Shown here: positions 27,006 to 35,611 of the stretch, piece by piece
How the letters are laid out: each line of letters opens with the position of its first letter
Numbering within the stretch: the first letter of the stretch is position 1
Assembly: GCA_945893145.1 (NCBI GenBank)
Contig: CAMDDZ010000027.1
Span: 1-63,829, forward strand
Source: Rhodoplanes serenus
GTDB taxonomy: Bacteria > Pseudomonadota > Alphaproteobacteria > Rhizobiales > Xanthobacteraceae
Direction: 5' to 3'
Length of the DNA stretch: 63,829 nt
Made by a program: the position numbers and the translations under genes
Notes under the pieces: generated by a model
Told to the model about the DNA's origin: nothing
Database searches by the model: none
Seen by the model: only the letters and a program-made list of their open reading frames with translations

Positions 27006-28240
27006 CGCGCGTCCTGTTGGCCCCGTCCCAATTCCATCACGAGGCGAGTGAGCAGATAGATTCGCGGCACCATGCTGTCGACCTCCGCATACTCACGCTC
27101 GGTGTGAGCGTTGCCGCCGACCAGACCGAGCCCATCGAGTGTCGGCTTGAACACACCGGCGGCCAAGCTCGAATCCGCCGCGCCGCCGCTGCCCTCAAGC
27201 TTCAAGGTTCGGCCGATCTCGCCGTAAATTCTCTGTGCCATCGAAGCCAGCATGTCGATGCGGGGATTTTGTGGCATGGCCGGAAAGCTGCGAAGCAGCG
27301 AGGTGATCACTTCGGTGTCGGTGATCAACTTGTTCCTGGCGGAAGCGGCGGCCTCGCGCTCAACCCGGTCGAACTCCTCGGCAACCAGCGCGCGCACGTC
27401 GAGACGCGCGTTCGCGGCATCAGGGATCACGTTGGTGCGGTCGCCAGCCCTCAGCACAGTGACATTGACGGTGGTCTGCTTTTCGGGATTGCCGAGCTTG
27501 GAGATCTGGAGCACCTGATGCGCCAGTTCGAGTGCGGCGTTGCGGCCGTCCTCCGGCGCCACACCGGCATGAGCGCTGCGGCCTTTGACCTCCACGGTGA
27601 GCTGGGCCGAGCCTTTGCGCCAGATGACAAGGCCATCGCCCGGCCGCCCGGCTTCGAGATTCAATGTGACGTCGTGCTCCTTGGCGAGCCGCTCGATCAG
27701 CTGCCGCGAGCCGCGCGAGCCGGTTTCCTCATTGCTGTTCAGCAGCAGCGTGACGCGCTCATAGTCCTTGAACTTCAGCTCGTTGAGGATTCGCAGGACG
27801 TACACCGCCGCAATGATTCCGCTTTTGTCGTCGGAAACGCCCGGACCATACGCGCGGCCATCTTTGATGCGGAATGGCCGTGCCGCCGCAGCGCCCTTGG
27901 CGAACACCGTGTCCATATGCGCCATCAGCAGCACCTTGCCTTTGCCGGTGCCGTTCAGCGTCGCGACGATGTTGTCTCCCACCGAGGGACGCGTGACTGG
28001 GATCGTTTCCACCGTCGCTCCGGACCTCTTGAGCTCCTCGAGCAGGATCGCGGCAATGGCTTTAAGGCCCTCTTCGTCACCGGTCCCGCTGTCGATGTTG
28101 ACCAAGCGCTCCCACAGCTTGAGCGCCTCGGGAACGAAGCCCTGCGCCTTATCGAGAATCGGCCGGTTCGGCTCGGCAAGCGCCGGCGCGCTCAGCACGA
28201 GCGCGACCGCGAGCACGGACCACGCTGCCATCCGCCGCAT
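27002..28240 (-). CDS. M20 family zinc carboxypeptidase, exported
   Basis: A 412-residue protein with a signal peptide (MRRMAAWSVLAVALVLSAPALA) and the M20 metal site: His108-X-Asp110 (AHMDTVF), Asp137 region (GVSDDKSG) and catalytic Glu171-Glu172 (SNEETGS). The dimerisation domain (GRSAHAGVAPEDGRNA) is present. It resembles glutamate carboxypeptidase (CPG2), which would cleave C-terminal glutamate from folates or peptides in the periplasm. Its start overlaps the mtnA stop (TAATG). Confidence 0.88.
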   Translation of the reverse strand: MRRMAAWSVLAVALVLSAPALAEPNRPILDKAQGFVPEALKLWERLVNIDSGTGDEEGLKAIAAILLEELKRSGATVETIPVTRPSVGDNIVATLNGTGKGKVLLMAHMDTVFAKGAAAARPFRIKDGRAYGPGVSDDKSGIIAAVYVLRILNELKFKDYERVTLLLNSNEETGSRGSRQLIERLAKEHDVTLNLEAGRPGDGLVIWRKGSAQLTVEVKGRSAHAGVAPEDGRNAALELAHQVLQISKLGNPEKQTTVNVTVLRAGDRTNVIPDAANARLDVRALVAEEFDRVEREAAASARNKLITDTEVITSLLRSFPAMPQNPRIDMLASMAQRIYGEIGRTLKLEGSGGAADSSLAAGVFKPTLDGLGLVGGNAHTEREYAEVDSMVPRIYLLTRLVMELGRGQQDAR

Positions 28241-29343
28241 TATCGGCCGCCTCTTGCGCGCTCCGGAAATGCCTTCGCCAAGCCGTCGCGCGTCGCCGGG
28301 ATGACACCGCGCTCGGTGATCAAGCCAGTGACGAGGCGTGCCGGCGTCACGTCGAAGCCGTAGTTTGCGACCGCCGAACCGTCCGGCACGACGCGCACGG
28401 TCTCGATCCGGCCATCGGCAGCCTTTCCGGTCACGGTTGCGACCTCATCGCCAGCGCGCTGCTCGATCGGGATTTCGGCGAGCCCGTCTGAGACGGTGAA
28501 ATCGATCGTCGGCGACGGCAGCCCGACATAGAACGGCACGCCGTTGTCCTTCGCAGCGAGCGCCTTCAGATAGGTGCCTATCTTGTTGCAGACGTCGCCG
28601 CGCGCGGTGACGCGATCGGTGCCGACGATCGCGATATCGACCATGCGGTGCTGCATGAGATGGCCGCCGGTATTGTCCGGCACATATGTGTGTGGCACAC
28701 CGTGCTGACCGAGCTCCCAAGCGGTGAGCGCGCCTTGGCTGCGCGGCCGCGTTTCATCGACGAAGACGTGGAGCTTGATGCCGGCATCGTGCGCCATGTA
28801 GATCGCCGCGGTGGCGGTGCCCCAATCGACGGTCGCGAGCCAGCCGGCGTTGCAATGGGTCAGCACGTTGACCGGCTCGCCGGGTTTTTTCTCGCGCGCG
28901 ATGTCCTCGATCAGCTTGAGCCCGTGCCGGCCGATCGCCTGGTTGATCGCAACGTCCTCATCGCAAATTTCTGCGGCGCGGCGATAGGCGGCGGCAACGC
29001 GCTCGTCGCGCGGGCGATTGCGCACCACGGCCATCATCTCGTCGAGCGCCCACTTGAGATTGATCGCGGTCGGCCGCGTATCGAGCAGCACCGCGTAGGC
29101 GCGCTCCAAGCTCTCGTCCGACGCATCCTCTCGCAGCGCGAGGCAAAGCCCATAAGCCGCCGCAGCCCCGATCAGCGGCGCACCGCGAAGCTGCATCGAT
29201 TTGATGGCGTGCGCCGCATCGCCAAGTGACGCCAGCCGCAATGTGGCGAAACGGTGTGGCAGCAGCGTCTGGTCGATGATGCCGACCGACCAGCCATCAG
29301 GCTCGAGCCAGATGCTGCGGGTGTGTTTTCCGTTCACTTTCAT
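28240..29343 (-). CDS. mtnA: S-methyl-5-thioribose-1-phosphate isomerase
   Basis: A 367-residue MtnA/eIF2B-like isomerase. It has the family blocks RGAPLIGAAAAYG, LTHCNAGWLAT (catalytic Cys) and VDETRPRSQGALTAWEL, with NKIGT near the C-terminus (VGTDRVTARGDVCNKIGTY, catalytic Asp region). It converts methylthioribose-1-phosphate to methylthioribulose-1-phosphate in methionine salvage. I start at the ATG at 29343 (MKVNGKHTRSIWLEP); the frame extends to 29406 without conserved sequence. The other mtn genes are not in the window, and no SAM riboswitch is apparent upstream. Confidence 0.93.
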   Translation of the reverse strand: MKVNGKHTRSIWLEPDGWSVGIIDQTLLPHRFATLRLASLGDAAHAIKSMQLRGAPLIGAAAAYGLCLALREDASDESLERAYAVLLDTRPTAINLKWALDEMMAVVRNRPRDERVAAAYRRAAEICDEDVAINQAIGRHGLKLIEDIAREKKPGEPVNVLTHCNAGWLATVDWGTATAAIYMAHDAGIKLHVFVDETRPRSQGALTAWELGQHGVPHTYVPDNTGGHLMQHRMVDIAIVGTDRVTARGDVCNKIGTYLKALAAKDNGVPFYVGLPSPTIDFTVSDGLAEIPIEQRAGDEVATVTGKAADGRIETVRVVPDGSAVANYGFDVTPARLVTGLITERGVIPATRDGLAKAFPERARGGR

Positions 29344-29513
29344 GGTCCTGTCATAGCCCGCTTCGCGCTTGCGAAAAAGCGACCGTGACCGCGACAACAC
29401 ACACAAAATCCGCCTGCAATCTGCCGAGGGCCCGCCGCAATTCGGGCCATCCCCGGTCGCGAAGCCAAACCAGCATCTCGGCCCATCGGTTCATTCTTTC
29501 GAGGATACCAACC

Positions 29514-30626
29514 ATGATTGCCAAGCTCGCCAAAGCGTTCGCCATCGCCGCAATGCTCTCGCCGCTGGCCATCGCCAGCCAAGCGCAAGCCAAGCCCGTC
29601 GTCGAGGTCGGCTTCGTGCTCGACACCACCGGCTCGATGGGGCCGCTGATCGAAGGCGCCAAGCGCAAGATCTGGACGATCGCGACCTCGATCGTCGAAG
29701 CCAATCCAGACGCCGAGATTCGCATGGGCATCGTGGCCTATCGCGACATCGGCGACGAATATGTGACCAAGGTCTTCCCGCTCACCACCGACATTCAGGA
29801 TCTCTACGCCAACCTGCTGGAGCTGAAGGCGCGCGCCGGTGGCGACTGGCCGGAAAGCGTCAACGAGGCGCTGCATGTGGCGGTGACCAAGCTCAGCTGG
29901 ACGCAAGGCGCCGAAATTCGCCGCATCATGTTCCTGGTCGGCGACGCGCCTCCGCACATGGATTACGCGCAGGACGTCAAATATCCCGAGGTGATGCGCA
30001 TGGCGCAGGATCGCGGCATCACGGTCAACGCCGTGCAGGCCGGCAACGCGCGCGACACCGAGCGGGTGTGGCGCGAGATCGCGCAACTCGGCGGCGGCCG
30101 CTATATCCCGATCCCGCAGGACGGCGGTCATCTCGTTATCATTGAGACGCCGTTCGACATCGAAATCCTCGAGCTGCAGGGCAAGATGAACGGCACGATT
30201 ATCCCTTACGGTCCGCTGCAGCAGCGCTCGAGCGTCGAGCGCAAGGCCCAACAATATGCCTCGGCGCCGCGCGCGACGGCGACTGAGATGTCGCGCTACG
30301 TCAACAAGAACGGCTATCGCACGTCGAGCGCAGACGCCATCACCGGCGACGGCGATCTCGTCGCCGACGTGGCATCCGGCCGCCAGAAGCTCGCGGCGGT
30401 GAAAGACGAGGACCTCCCGGACGCGGTCCGCGCGCTCAGCCCTGCGGCACGTCAAGCGCTGCTCGATCGTCAGCTCACCGAGCGCAAGGAGATCAACGCG
30501 CGCCTCACTGCGCTGATCAAGAAGCGCGAAGCCTATGTGGTTGCCGCACGCGCCAAGACGCCGGCCAAGGCCGATTCGTTCGACCGCGCGGTTGAGGAGA
30601 CGCTGCGAGCGCAGATCAAACGCTGA
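29514..30626 (+). CDS. Exported von Willebrand factor A domain protein
   Basis: A 370-residue protein with a signal peptide (MIAKLAKAFAIAAMLSPLAIASQAQA) and a VWA domain from about residue 29. The MIDAS motif DTTGSMG begins at residue 37, and FLVGDAPPHMDY supplies a further metal-site Asp. The C-terminal 120 residues are helical and charged (ARQALLDRQLTERKEINARLTALIKKREA). VWA domains mediate metal-dependent protein binding. The ATG at 29514 follows GAGGAT. It stands alone, with no MoxR or Ton genes nearby, so the partner is unknown. Confidence 0.82.
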   Translation: MIAKLAKAFAIAAMLSPLAIASQAQAKPVVEVGFVLDTTGSMGPLIEGAKRKIWTIATSIVEANPDAEIRMGIVAYRDIGDEYVTKVFPLTTDIQDLYANLLELKARAGGDWPESVNEALHVAVTKLSWTQGAEIRRIMFLVGDAPPHMDYAQDVKYPEVMRMAQDRGITVNAVQAGNARDTERVWREIAQLGGGRYIPIPQDGGHLVIIETPFDIEILELQGKMNGTIIPYGPLQQRSSVERKAQQYASAPRATATEMSRYVNKNGYRTSSADAITGDGDLVADVASGRQKLAAVKDEDLPDAVRALSPAARQALLDRQLTERKEINARLTALIKKREAYVVAARAKTPAKADSFDRAVEETLRAQIKR

Positions 30627-30628
30627 GG

Positions 30629-30666
30629 CTTGTTAAGCTCTAAGACTTGTTAAGCGCTAAGACTTG
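30629..30666. repeat. 17-bp tandem repeat after the VWA gene
   Basis: CTTGTTAAG(C/G)TCTAAGA-like units lie at 30629-30645 and 30646-30662, differing at one base, with four bases of a third copy. It is a short local duplication between the VWA stop and the hairpin at 30691, with no evident function. Confidence 0.65.
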
Positions 30667-30690
30667 CCTGCACGGGGCCAATGTCTCAAG

Positions 30691-30723
30691 CTCCCGCCGG
30701 AGAGAATTCCGGCGGGAGTTTTT
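30691..30723 (+). terminator. Strong terminator-like hairpin covering the next gene's ribosome-binding site
   Basis: A perfect 10-bp stem (CTCCCGCCGG 30691-30700 with CCGGCGGGAG 30709-30718) with an AGAGAATT loop is followed by TTTTT (30719-30723). It suits termination of the VWA gene. The 3' arm also holds GGGAG exactly six bases before the ATG at 30725, so the same hairpin would hide the hydrolase ribosome-binding site. Confidence 0.8.
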
Positions 30724-30724
30724 C

Positions 30725-31579
30725 ATGCCAATCGACTACGAGGTTGAGTACAACAACCGCGCACGGGTGCCGGAGCATCCGAAGATTTTCGCGCGCTGGG
30801 TTCGCGAGGGTGCGGCGTATCGCGACGAGGCATCGAAAGAAGGCCGCGCCACGCTCGGCCTGAAATACGGACCGAGCCAGCGCCAGACCGTCGATCTGTT
30901 CGCGCCCCAAAACTCTACGACTAAGGGTGGCGGCAATGCCCCGGTCGCGATGTTCATCCACGGCGGCTATTGGCGTTCGCTTGAGCCTTCGAGCTTCAGT
31001 CAGATGGCGCGCGGCATGAACGCGCGCGGGATCGCGGTCGCGGTTTCCGGCTATGACCTTTGCCCGCAGGTCACGATCGGCGACATCATCCGGCAGACGC
31101 AACAGGCCTGCCTGCTGGTCTGGAAACGGCTCGGCCGCCGCATCATGGTGAGCGGCCATTCGGCTGGCGGACACCTCGCGGCTTGCATGATGGCGACCGA
31201 TTGGAAGGCGCTCGACGCCAGCGCGCCGGCCGATCTGGTTCCTGCGGCCTATGCGATTTCAGGTCTCTATGATCTCACCGTGCTGCTGCATCTCGCCGGC
31301 AACGCCGATTTCAAGCTCGACGAGGCGGAAGCGCGGCGCATCTCGCCGATCTTCTGGGCGGCGCCGAAGGGCCGCGTGATCGACGCGGTGGTCGGTGGCA
31401 TCGAGTCGTCGGAATTTCTGCGGCAGAGCCGGATCATCGCCGACGCCTGGAAGACCGGCAATGAAACACGCTACGAGGCCATCCCCGGCATGAACCATTT
31501 CACGGTTTGCGACGCGATGACCGATCCCAACAGCGCCATGGTCGAGCGGCTGACCGCCCTGACCAAGCGGACGGCCTGA
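30725..31579 (+). CDS. Alpha/beta hydrolase, arylformamidase-like
   Basis: A 284-residue alpha/beta hydrolase with oxyanion motif HGGYW (79-83), nucleophile elbow GHSAGG (Ser146) and a late GMNHF that provides the catalytic His. HGGYW plus GHSAGG is typical of kynurenine formamidase-like and related esterases. The only plausible ribosome-binding site, GGGAG, is in the 3' arm of the hairpin that ends one base before the ATG. No tryptophan-catabolism genes are nearby, although glutaryl-CoA dehydrogenase lies 0.9 kb away; a link is speculative. Confidence 0.85.
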   Translation: MPIDYEVEYNNRARVPEHPKIFARWVREGAAYRDEASKEGRATLGLKYGPSQRQTVDLFAPQNSTTKGGGNAPVAMFIHGGYWRSLEPSSFSQMARGMNARGIAVAVSGYDLCPQVTIGDIIRQTQQACLLVWKRLGRRIMVSGHSAGGHLAACMMATDWKALDASAPADLVPAAYAISGLYDLTVLLHLAGNADFKLDEAEARRISPIFWAAPKGRVIDAVVGGIESSEFLRQSRIIADAWKTGNETRYEAIPGMNHFTVCDAMTDPNSAMVERLTALTKRTA

Positions 31580-31582
31580 GGA

Positions 31583-32350
31583 TCAAAACCAATACCGCCA
31601 AGCGTAGGCCACGGTCAGGATCGCGCCGGCGGCCACCACAACCACGCGCATGACCTGCGGCGCGGCGATGCGCCCCAGATATCCGCCCAGAAAACCGCCG
31701 AGAAACGCGCCAGCCATCATCACCAGTGCGGCCGGCCAGTTCACCGCGTGCTGCACGCCGAGCACGACTGCGGCGGCCAGCGTGTTGAAGATCAAGACAA
31801 GGTTTTTGGTCGCGTTGGCCGCCCGGTAATCGCCGCCGGTCGCGACGGTGAGCGCCGCGAGCAGCAGCACACCGACACCAGCGCCGAAATAGCCGCCGTA
31901 GATCGACACCGCAATCAGCATCGGCCCGCTGCTCACGCGCGGCAGCTCGCCGCCGGACGCTGTTGCGCGCGTGCGCAACCATTGGCTGACCTGCGGCGAC
32001 AGGGCGAGCAGCACAGTGGCGAAGCCAAGCAGCAGCGGCACCAGAATCTCGAACACACGCGCCGGCGTCAGCATCAAAAGGATCGAGCCAGCCGCCGCTC
32101 CGGCAATGGTGGTGGCGATGAGGCCCACCAGCGTGCGGTCAAACGGCGGAAGCTGTGAGCGGTCGAGCAGCACGGCAGACACATTGCCCGGCGTCACCGC
32201 GACGAGATTCGTCGCGGTCGCGATCACCGGCGGCAGGCCAACCGCGAGCAGCACCGGGAATGTGATGATCGAGGCGCCGCCGATCAGGCCGGCGAGCGCG
32301 CCGCCCGCGATGCCGGCGCCGAACAGCATGACTGCAGCGTGAAGGTCCAT
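31583..32350 (-). CDS. TauE/SafE family membrane permease
   Basis: A 255-residue protein with about seven to eight helices and the internal-repeat feature of the family (GGASIITFPVLLAVGLPPVIATATNLVAV near the N-terminus and GVGVLLLAALTVATGGDYRAANATKNLV in the second half). TauE/SafE proteins carry sulfite, sulfoacetate or related anions across the inner membrane. I start at the ATG at 32350; the longer frame begins with MPGLVPGIHVF, which is only the dispersed repeat read as protein. Confidence 0.88.
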   Translation of the reverse strand: MDLHAAVMLFGAGIAGGALAGLIGGASIITFPVLLAVGLPPVIATATNLVAVTPGNVSAVLLDRSQLPPFDRTLVGLIATTIAGAAAGSILLMLTPARVFEILVPLLLGFATVLLALSPQVSQWLRTRATASGGELPRVSSGPMLIAVSIYGGYFGAGVGVLLLAALTVATGGDYRAANATKNLVLIFNTLAAAVVLGVQHAVNWPAALVMMAGAFLGGFLGGYLGRIAAPQVMRVVVVAAGAILTVAYAWRYWF

Positions 32351-32364
32351 GATGCTAGCCACGC

Positions 32365-32402
32365 CAAAGACGTGGATGCCCGGCACGAGGCCGGGCATGA
32401 CG
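32365..32402. repeat. Dispersed palindromic repeat, copy 2
   Basis: The same 38-bp unit as 2715-2752 with two substitutions. Arms ATGCCCGGC are at 32376-32384 and GCCGGGCAT at 32390-32398. It lies just upstream of the TauE start and just past the gcdH stop region. Confidence 0.8.
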
Positions 32403-32428
32403 ACATTGTTGGACCGTGCGATCCAAAA

Positions 32429-33727
32429 TCACATGAACGCCTGGATGCCGGTCTGCGCGCGGCCGAGGATGAGCGCGTGGATGTCGTGCGTGCCCTCGTA
32501 GGTGTTCACGGTTTCGAGATTGCAGAGCACGCGCATGACATGGAATTCGTCCGAGATGCCGTTGCCGCCGTGCATGTCCCGCGCCACGCGGGAGATGTCG
32601 AGCGCCTTGCCGCAATTGTTGCGCTTCATCAGCGAGATCGACGGCGGCGAGGCCTTGCCGGCCTCCAGCATTCGTCCGAGCGCCAGCGCACCCTGCAAGC
32701 CGAGCGCGATCTCGGTCTGCATGTCGGCAAGCTTCTTCTGGACCAGCTGATTGGCGGCGAGCGGGCGGCCAAACTGCTTGCGATCGAGCACGTATTGCCG
32801 CGCCGCGTGCCAGCAGAACTCGGCGGCCCCCATCGCACCCCAGCAAATGCCGTAGCGCGCCATGTTGAGGCAACCGAATGGGCCGGCAAGGCCCGATACG
32901 TTCGGCAGCAGGTTGTCTTCCGGCACGAAGGCGTCTTCCAGCACGACCTCGCCGGTGACCGAGGTGCGCAAGCTGAGCTTGCCATCGACCTTCGGCGTGG
33001 AGAATCCCTTGGTGCCGCGCTCGACGATGAAGCCACGAATTTTTCCCTCAAGCTTCGCCCACACGATGCAGAGGTCGGCGATCGGCGCGTTCGAGATCCA
33101 CATCTTGGCGCCATTGAGCTTGAAGCCGTTCGGCACCTTCTCGGCGCGTGTCACCATCGATCCTGGATCGGAGCCAAAATCAGGTTCGGTCAGGCCGAAG
33201 CAGCCGATCAGCTCGGCCTTGGCGAGCTTGGGCAGATATTTGCGCCTCTGCGCTTCCGTGCCGTAGGAATAGATCGGATGCATGACGAGCGACGACTGCA
33301 CCGACAGCGTCGAGCGATAACCGGAATCGACGCGCTCCAGTTCGCGCGCGATCAACCCATAGGCCACGTAACCCAGTCCGGCGCCGCCGTATTCTTCGGG
33401 GATGGTCGGGCCGAGCAGCCCGTGCGCGCCCATTTCCGGCAGCAGTTCCTTGTCGATCCTCTCCTCGCGCCAGGCGAGGCGGACGCGCGGCATCAACTTG
33501 TCCTGCGCGAAAGCGCGAACGCTGTCGCGGATCATTCGCTCGTCTTCGGTCAGCTCGTCTTCGAGCCCGAGTGGATCCTGCCAATTGAAGTCGCTGTCCT
33601 TGAGAACGGCGGGAGATTTCGACGCTGACTTGCCCTCGGTCGAGGCGGCACGCGACATGGTGGGCTCCGGTTTCAAGTTTTCCACGTTTGGCGGCATCTT
33701 AACGGCTTCCAAGGCGGCTGTCGTCAT
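32429..33727 (-). CDS. gcdH: Glutaryl-CoA dehydrogenase
   Basis: A 432-residue acyl-CoA dehydrogenase with the FAD-binding segments [17 protein letters not shown] and [10 protein letters not shown]. Its C-terminus, [22 protein letters not shown], carries the catalytic Glu at 411 and is characteristic of GCDH. It oxidises and decarboxylates glutaryl-CoA to crotonyl-CoA in lysine and tryptophan catabolism. The first 45 residues are low-complexity and longer than usual, so a start at the Met at 33658 is possible. Confidence 0.9.
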   Translation of the reverse strand: MTTAALEAVKMPPNVENLKPEPTMSRAASTEGKSASKSPAVLKDSDFNWQDPLGLEDELTEDERMIRDSVRAFAQDKLMPRVRLAWREERIDKELLPEMGAHGLLGPTIPEEYGGAGLGYVAYGLIARELERVDSGYRSTLSVQSSLVMHPIYSYGTEAQRRKYLPKLAKAELIGCFGLTEPDFGSDPGSMVTRAEKVPNGFKLNGAKMWISNAPIADLCIVWAKLEGKIRGFIVERGTKGFSTPKVDGKLSLRTSVTGEVVLEDAFVPEDNLLPNVSGLAGPFGCLNMARYGICWGAMGAAEFCWHAARQYVLDRKQFGRPLAANQLVQKKLADMQTEIALGLQGALALGRMLEAGKASPPSISLMKRNNCGKALDISRVARDMHGGNGISDEFHVMRVLCNLETVNTYEGTHDIHALILGRAQTGIQAFM

Positions 33728-33802
33728 GGGCGGCTGAATGGGCGGCCCAGTTTGGAGGGCCGAACGATGATTGCCGCTCCTGCATCACCACGGCAAAAGC
33801 AA

Positions 33803-33830
33803 CAGCCCGGCGCTATCAGGCACCGGGCTG
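33803..33830 (-). terminator. Probable terminator of the DUF4189-like gene
   Basis: Inverted arms CAGCCCGG (33803-33810) and CCGGGCTG (33823-33830), followed on the minus strand by TTGCTTTTG. It lies 50 bp past the stop of the small minus-strand gene at 33880 and upstream of gcdH. Confidence 0.6.
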
Positions 33831-33879
33831 CAAGCTTGATGCGATCGAGAAACCGTTCGCGTCGTCAGCGTGAGCTGAC

Positions 33880-34140
33880 TTAGCGGCCCCAATAACCGGA
33901 TTCGTTAGCGTACCGGCTGCAGTTTGTGATCCTGCACATCTCTCCGCGCGGGGTGCGGACGGCGCACTCACTCAGCGCGCGCCGCACGGCAGCGCCACGG
34001 CTGTTATAGGCCCAGGACCAACCGGTCGCGCCGGTGGTTCCGCGAGCGAAGCAGCCCCAAGCCGCCGCATCCGTGGCCGACATCGCAGTCATCGCGGTCA
34101 CCGTGCCGGCAACCGCCAGCATGGCCAGAAACGTTTTCAT
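33880..34140 (-). CDS. Small exported DUF4189-like protein
   Basis: An 86-residue protein with a signal peptide (MKTFLAMLAVAGTVTAMTAMSATDAAA) and a 58-residue mature part, WGCFARGTTGATGWSWAYNSRGAAVRRALSECA, with four cysteines. The pattern of small residues then A..AL..C resembles DUF4189 proteins, which are secreted and of unknown role. A hairpin terminator follows. Confidence 0.7.
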   Translation of the reverse strand: MKTFLAMLAVAGTVTAMTAMSATDAAAWGCFARGTTGATGWSWAYNSRGAAVRRALSECAVRTPRGEMCRITNCSRYANESGYWGR

Positions 34141-34274
34141 CCTAAACCTCCCCTTTGTTGCAAGGACAAAGCCAGGAAATTCTAAATGCCATTCCGCCGA
34201 TTCGTCACGCCGCTTTTTTTGGCTTGGCGAAGCTTATGACCGGAATTCCACAGATTCACCGGACTGTCGTTGTG

Positions 34275-35246
34275 TTAGTCAGCCGACACACCAGCCTTGC
34301 GAATAAGCGGCACCCACTTGTCGATTTCCGACTTGAGGTGAGCCCGCAACGCATCGGGAGTGGCACGCTGCGCCGCAACGGTCTCCGCCCCAGCCGAGGC
34401 CAGGCGGTCCTTCACCTCAGGATCGAGCAACGCCTGTTGCAATGCACCGGACAGCTTGTCGATCACCGGCTTCGGCGTGCCCTTGGGCGCCCACAGGCCG
34501 AACCAGACCGTGATCTCAAAGCCTGGTAAGCCCGCCTCCGAGGCGGTCGGAAGTTCGGGCGCCACCGCCAGCCGCTGCTTGGTGGTCACCGCGTAGGCCT
34601 TGATCAGACCGCCCCGGATCGGCTGAAGCACGTTGAGCGTCTGGTCGCACATGAAATCGAACTGGCCGCCGATCAGATCGTTCAGTGCCGGCCCGGTGCC
34701 ACGATAGGCCGCGGCCGCGAGCTTGGTGTCGAGCGCGCTCTGGAACAGCAGACCACAGAGATGCGACGCCGAACCGACGCCAGCATGGCCTTGCGTCACC
34801 GTTTCGCGGTTCGCCTTCACGTAGGCAACCAGATCCTGAAAGGTGTTGGCCGCGAGTGCCTTCTTGCCGACGAAAGCCATCGGCGATTCGGCGATCATGC
34901 CGATCGGCTCGAAGTCGTTGACAGCGTCGTAGCGCAGGTTGCGATAGAGCGCGGTGTTGGCTGCGTGTCCGAAGTGCATCACCAGCAGCGTGTAGCCGTC
35001 GGCCGGCGATTGAGCGACCTTGAGCGAGCCGATGGTGCCCGCGGCGCCGGCGGTGTTGTCCACCACGATCTGCCGGCCCAGCACCTTGCTCATGCCCTGG
35101 CCGATAATCCGCGTGAGCGTGTCGCCCGGACCGCCCGCTGCGTAGGGCATCATCAGCGTTACAGTCTTGCTCGGAAAATCCTCCGCGGCGGCGCTGGTCG
35201 CGATCAGGCAGACCGCGCCCGCAAGAGCGATCAAAGATTTGTGCAT
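34275..35246 (-). CDS. Tripartite tricarboxylate transporter (Bug) receptor, orphan
   Basis: A 323-residue Bug protein: signal peptide MHKSLIALAGAVCLIATSAAA, then FPSKTVTLMMPYAAGGPGDTLTRII, GRQIVVDNTAGAAGTIG and LPTASEAGLPGFE. It binds a small carboxylate in the periplasm. I start at the ATG at 35246, six bases after GGGGG. It is the third Bug receptor in the window without TctA/TctB genes, and the last chromosomal gene before the tRNA. Confidence 0.9.
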   Translation of the reverse strand: MHKSLIALAGAVCLIATSAAAEDFPSKTVTLMMPYAAGGPGDTLTRIIGQGMSKVLGRQIVVDNTAGAAGTIGSLKVAQSPADGYTLLVMHFGHAANTALYRNLRYDAVNDFEPIGMIAESPMAFVGKKALAANTFQDLVAYVKANRETVTQGHAGVGSASHLCGLLFQSALDTKLAAAAYRGTGPALNDLIGGQFDFMCDQTLNVLQPIRGGLIKAYAVTTKQRLAVAPELPTASEAGLPGFEITVWFGLWAPKGTPKPVIDKLSGALQQALLDPEVKDRLASAGAETVAAQRATPDALRAHLKSEIDKWVPLIRKAGVSAD

Positions 35247-35397
35247 GGCCATCCCCCGGTTGCCTTGGCGCCATCCCAAACCAGTTGACCGGGCGGGTCA
35301 ACCGCTGGGGCCCCGCTGCGGCGCGTCACGAACGCGCGCTGCCCGGAACAAGCCTGCCGTTGCCGCTGAAGGGCCCATCGGATATGGATGGCTTGTT

Positions 35398-35474
<77 letters not shown>

Positions 35475-35520
35475 GTAAATATGGGCTTTTTGCCCTTCCA
35501 GCTTTCGCCTGCTTCGCTTC

Positions 35521-35539
35521 GGGTAAGCACTGGGTAAGC
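35521..35539. promoter_or_regulatory. Putative integrase arm-type sites, left
   Basis: Two GGGTAAGC boxes in direct orientation (GGGTAAGCAC, T, GGGTAAGC), beginning 46 bp beyond attL. A near-identical pair lies at 61223-61240 inside the right end, and a related pair at 61462-61482. Paired repeats beside the core are the usual layout for arm-binding by tyrosine integrases. Confidence 0.5.
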
Positions 35540-35611
35540 GGCAAAACCGATTTCGACGGGCTAATTAGAATTGATTCAAGGATTCAGTCTCCGGAAGCCT
35601 TCACAACAAAG

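Noticed and set aside
29344..29513. SAM-type riboswitch upstream of mtnA
   Set aside because: No stem arrangement or conserved core of a SAM riboswitch is visible in the 170-bp divergent region.
32351..32398. Longer N-terminus MPGLVPGIHVF for the TauE gene
   Set aside because: The peptide is the dispersed palindrome read as protein, and also appears at 2748; the ATG at 32350 fits the family.
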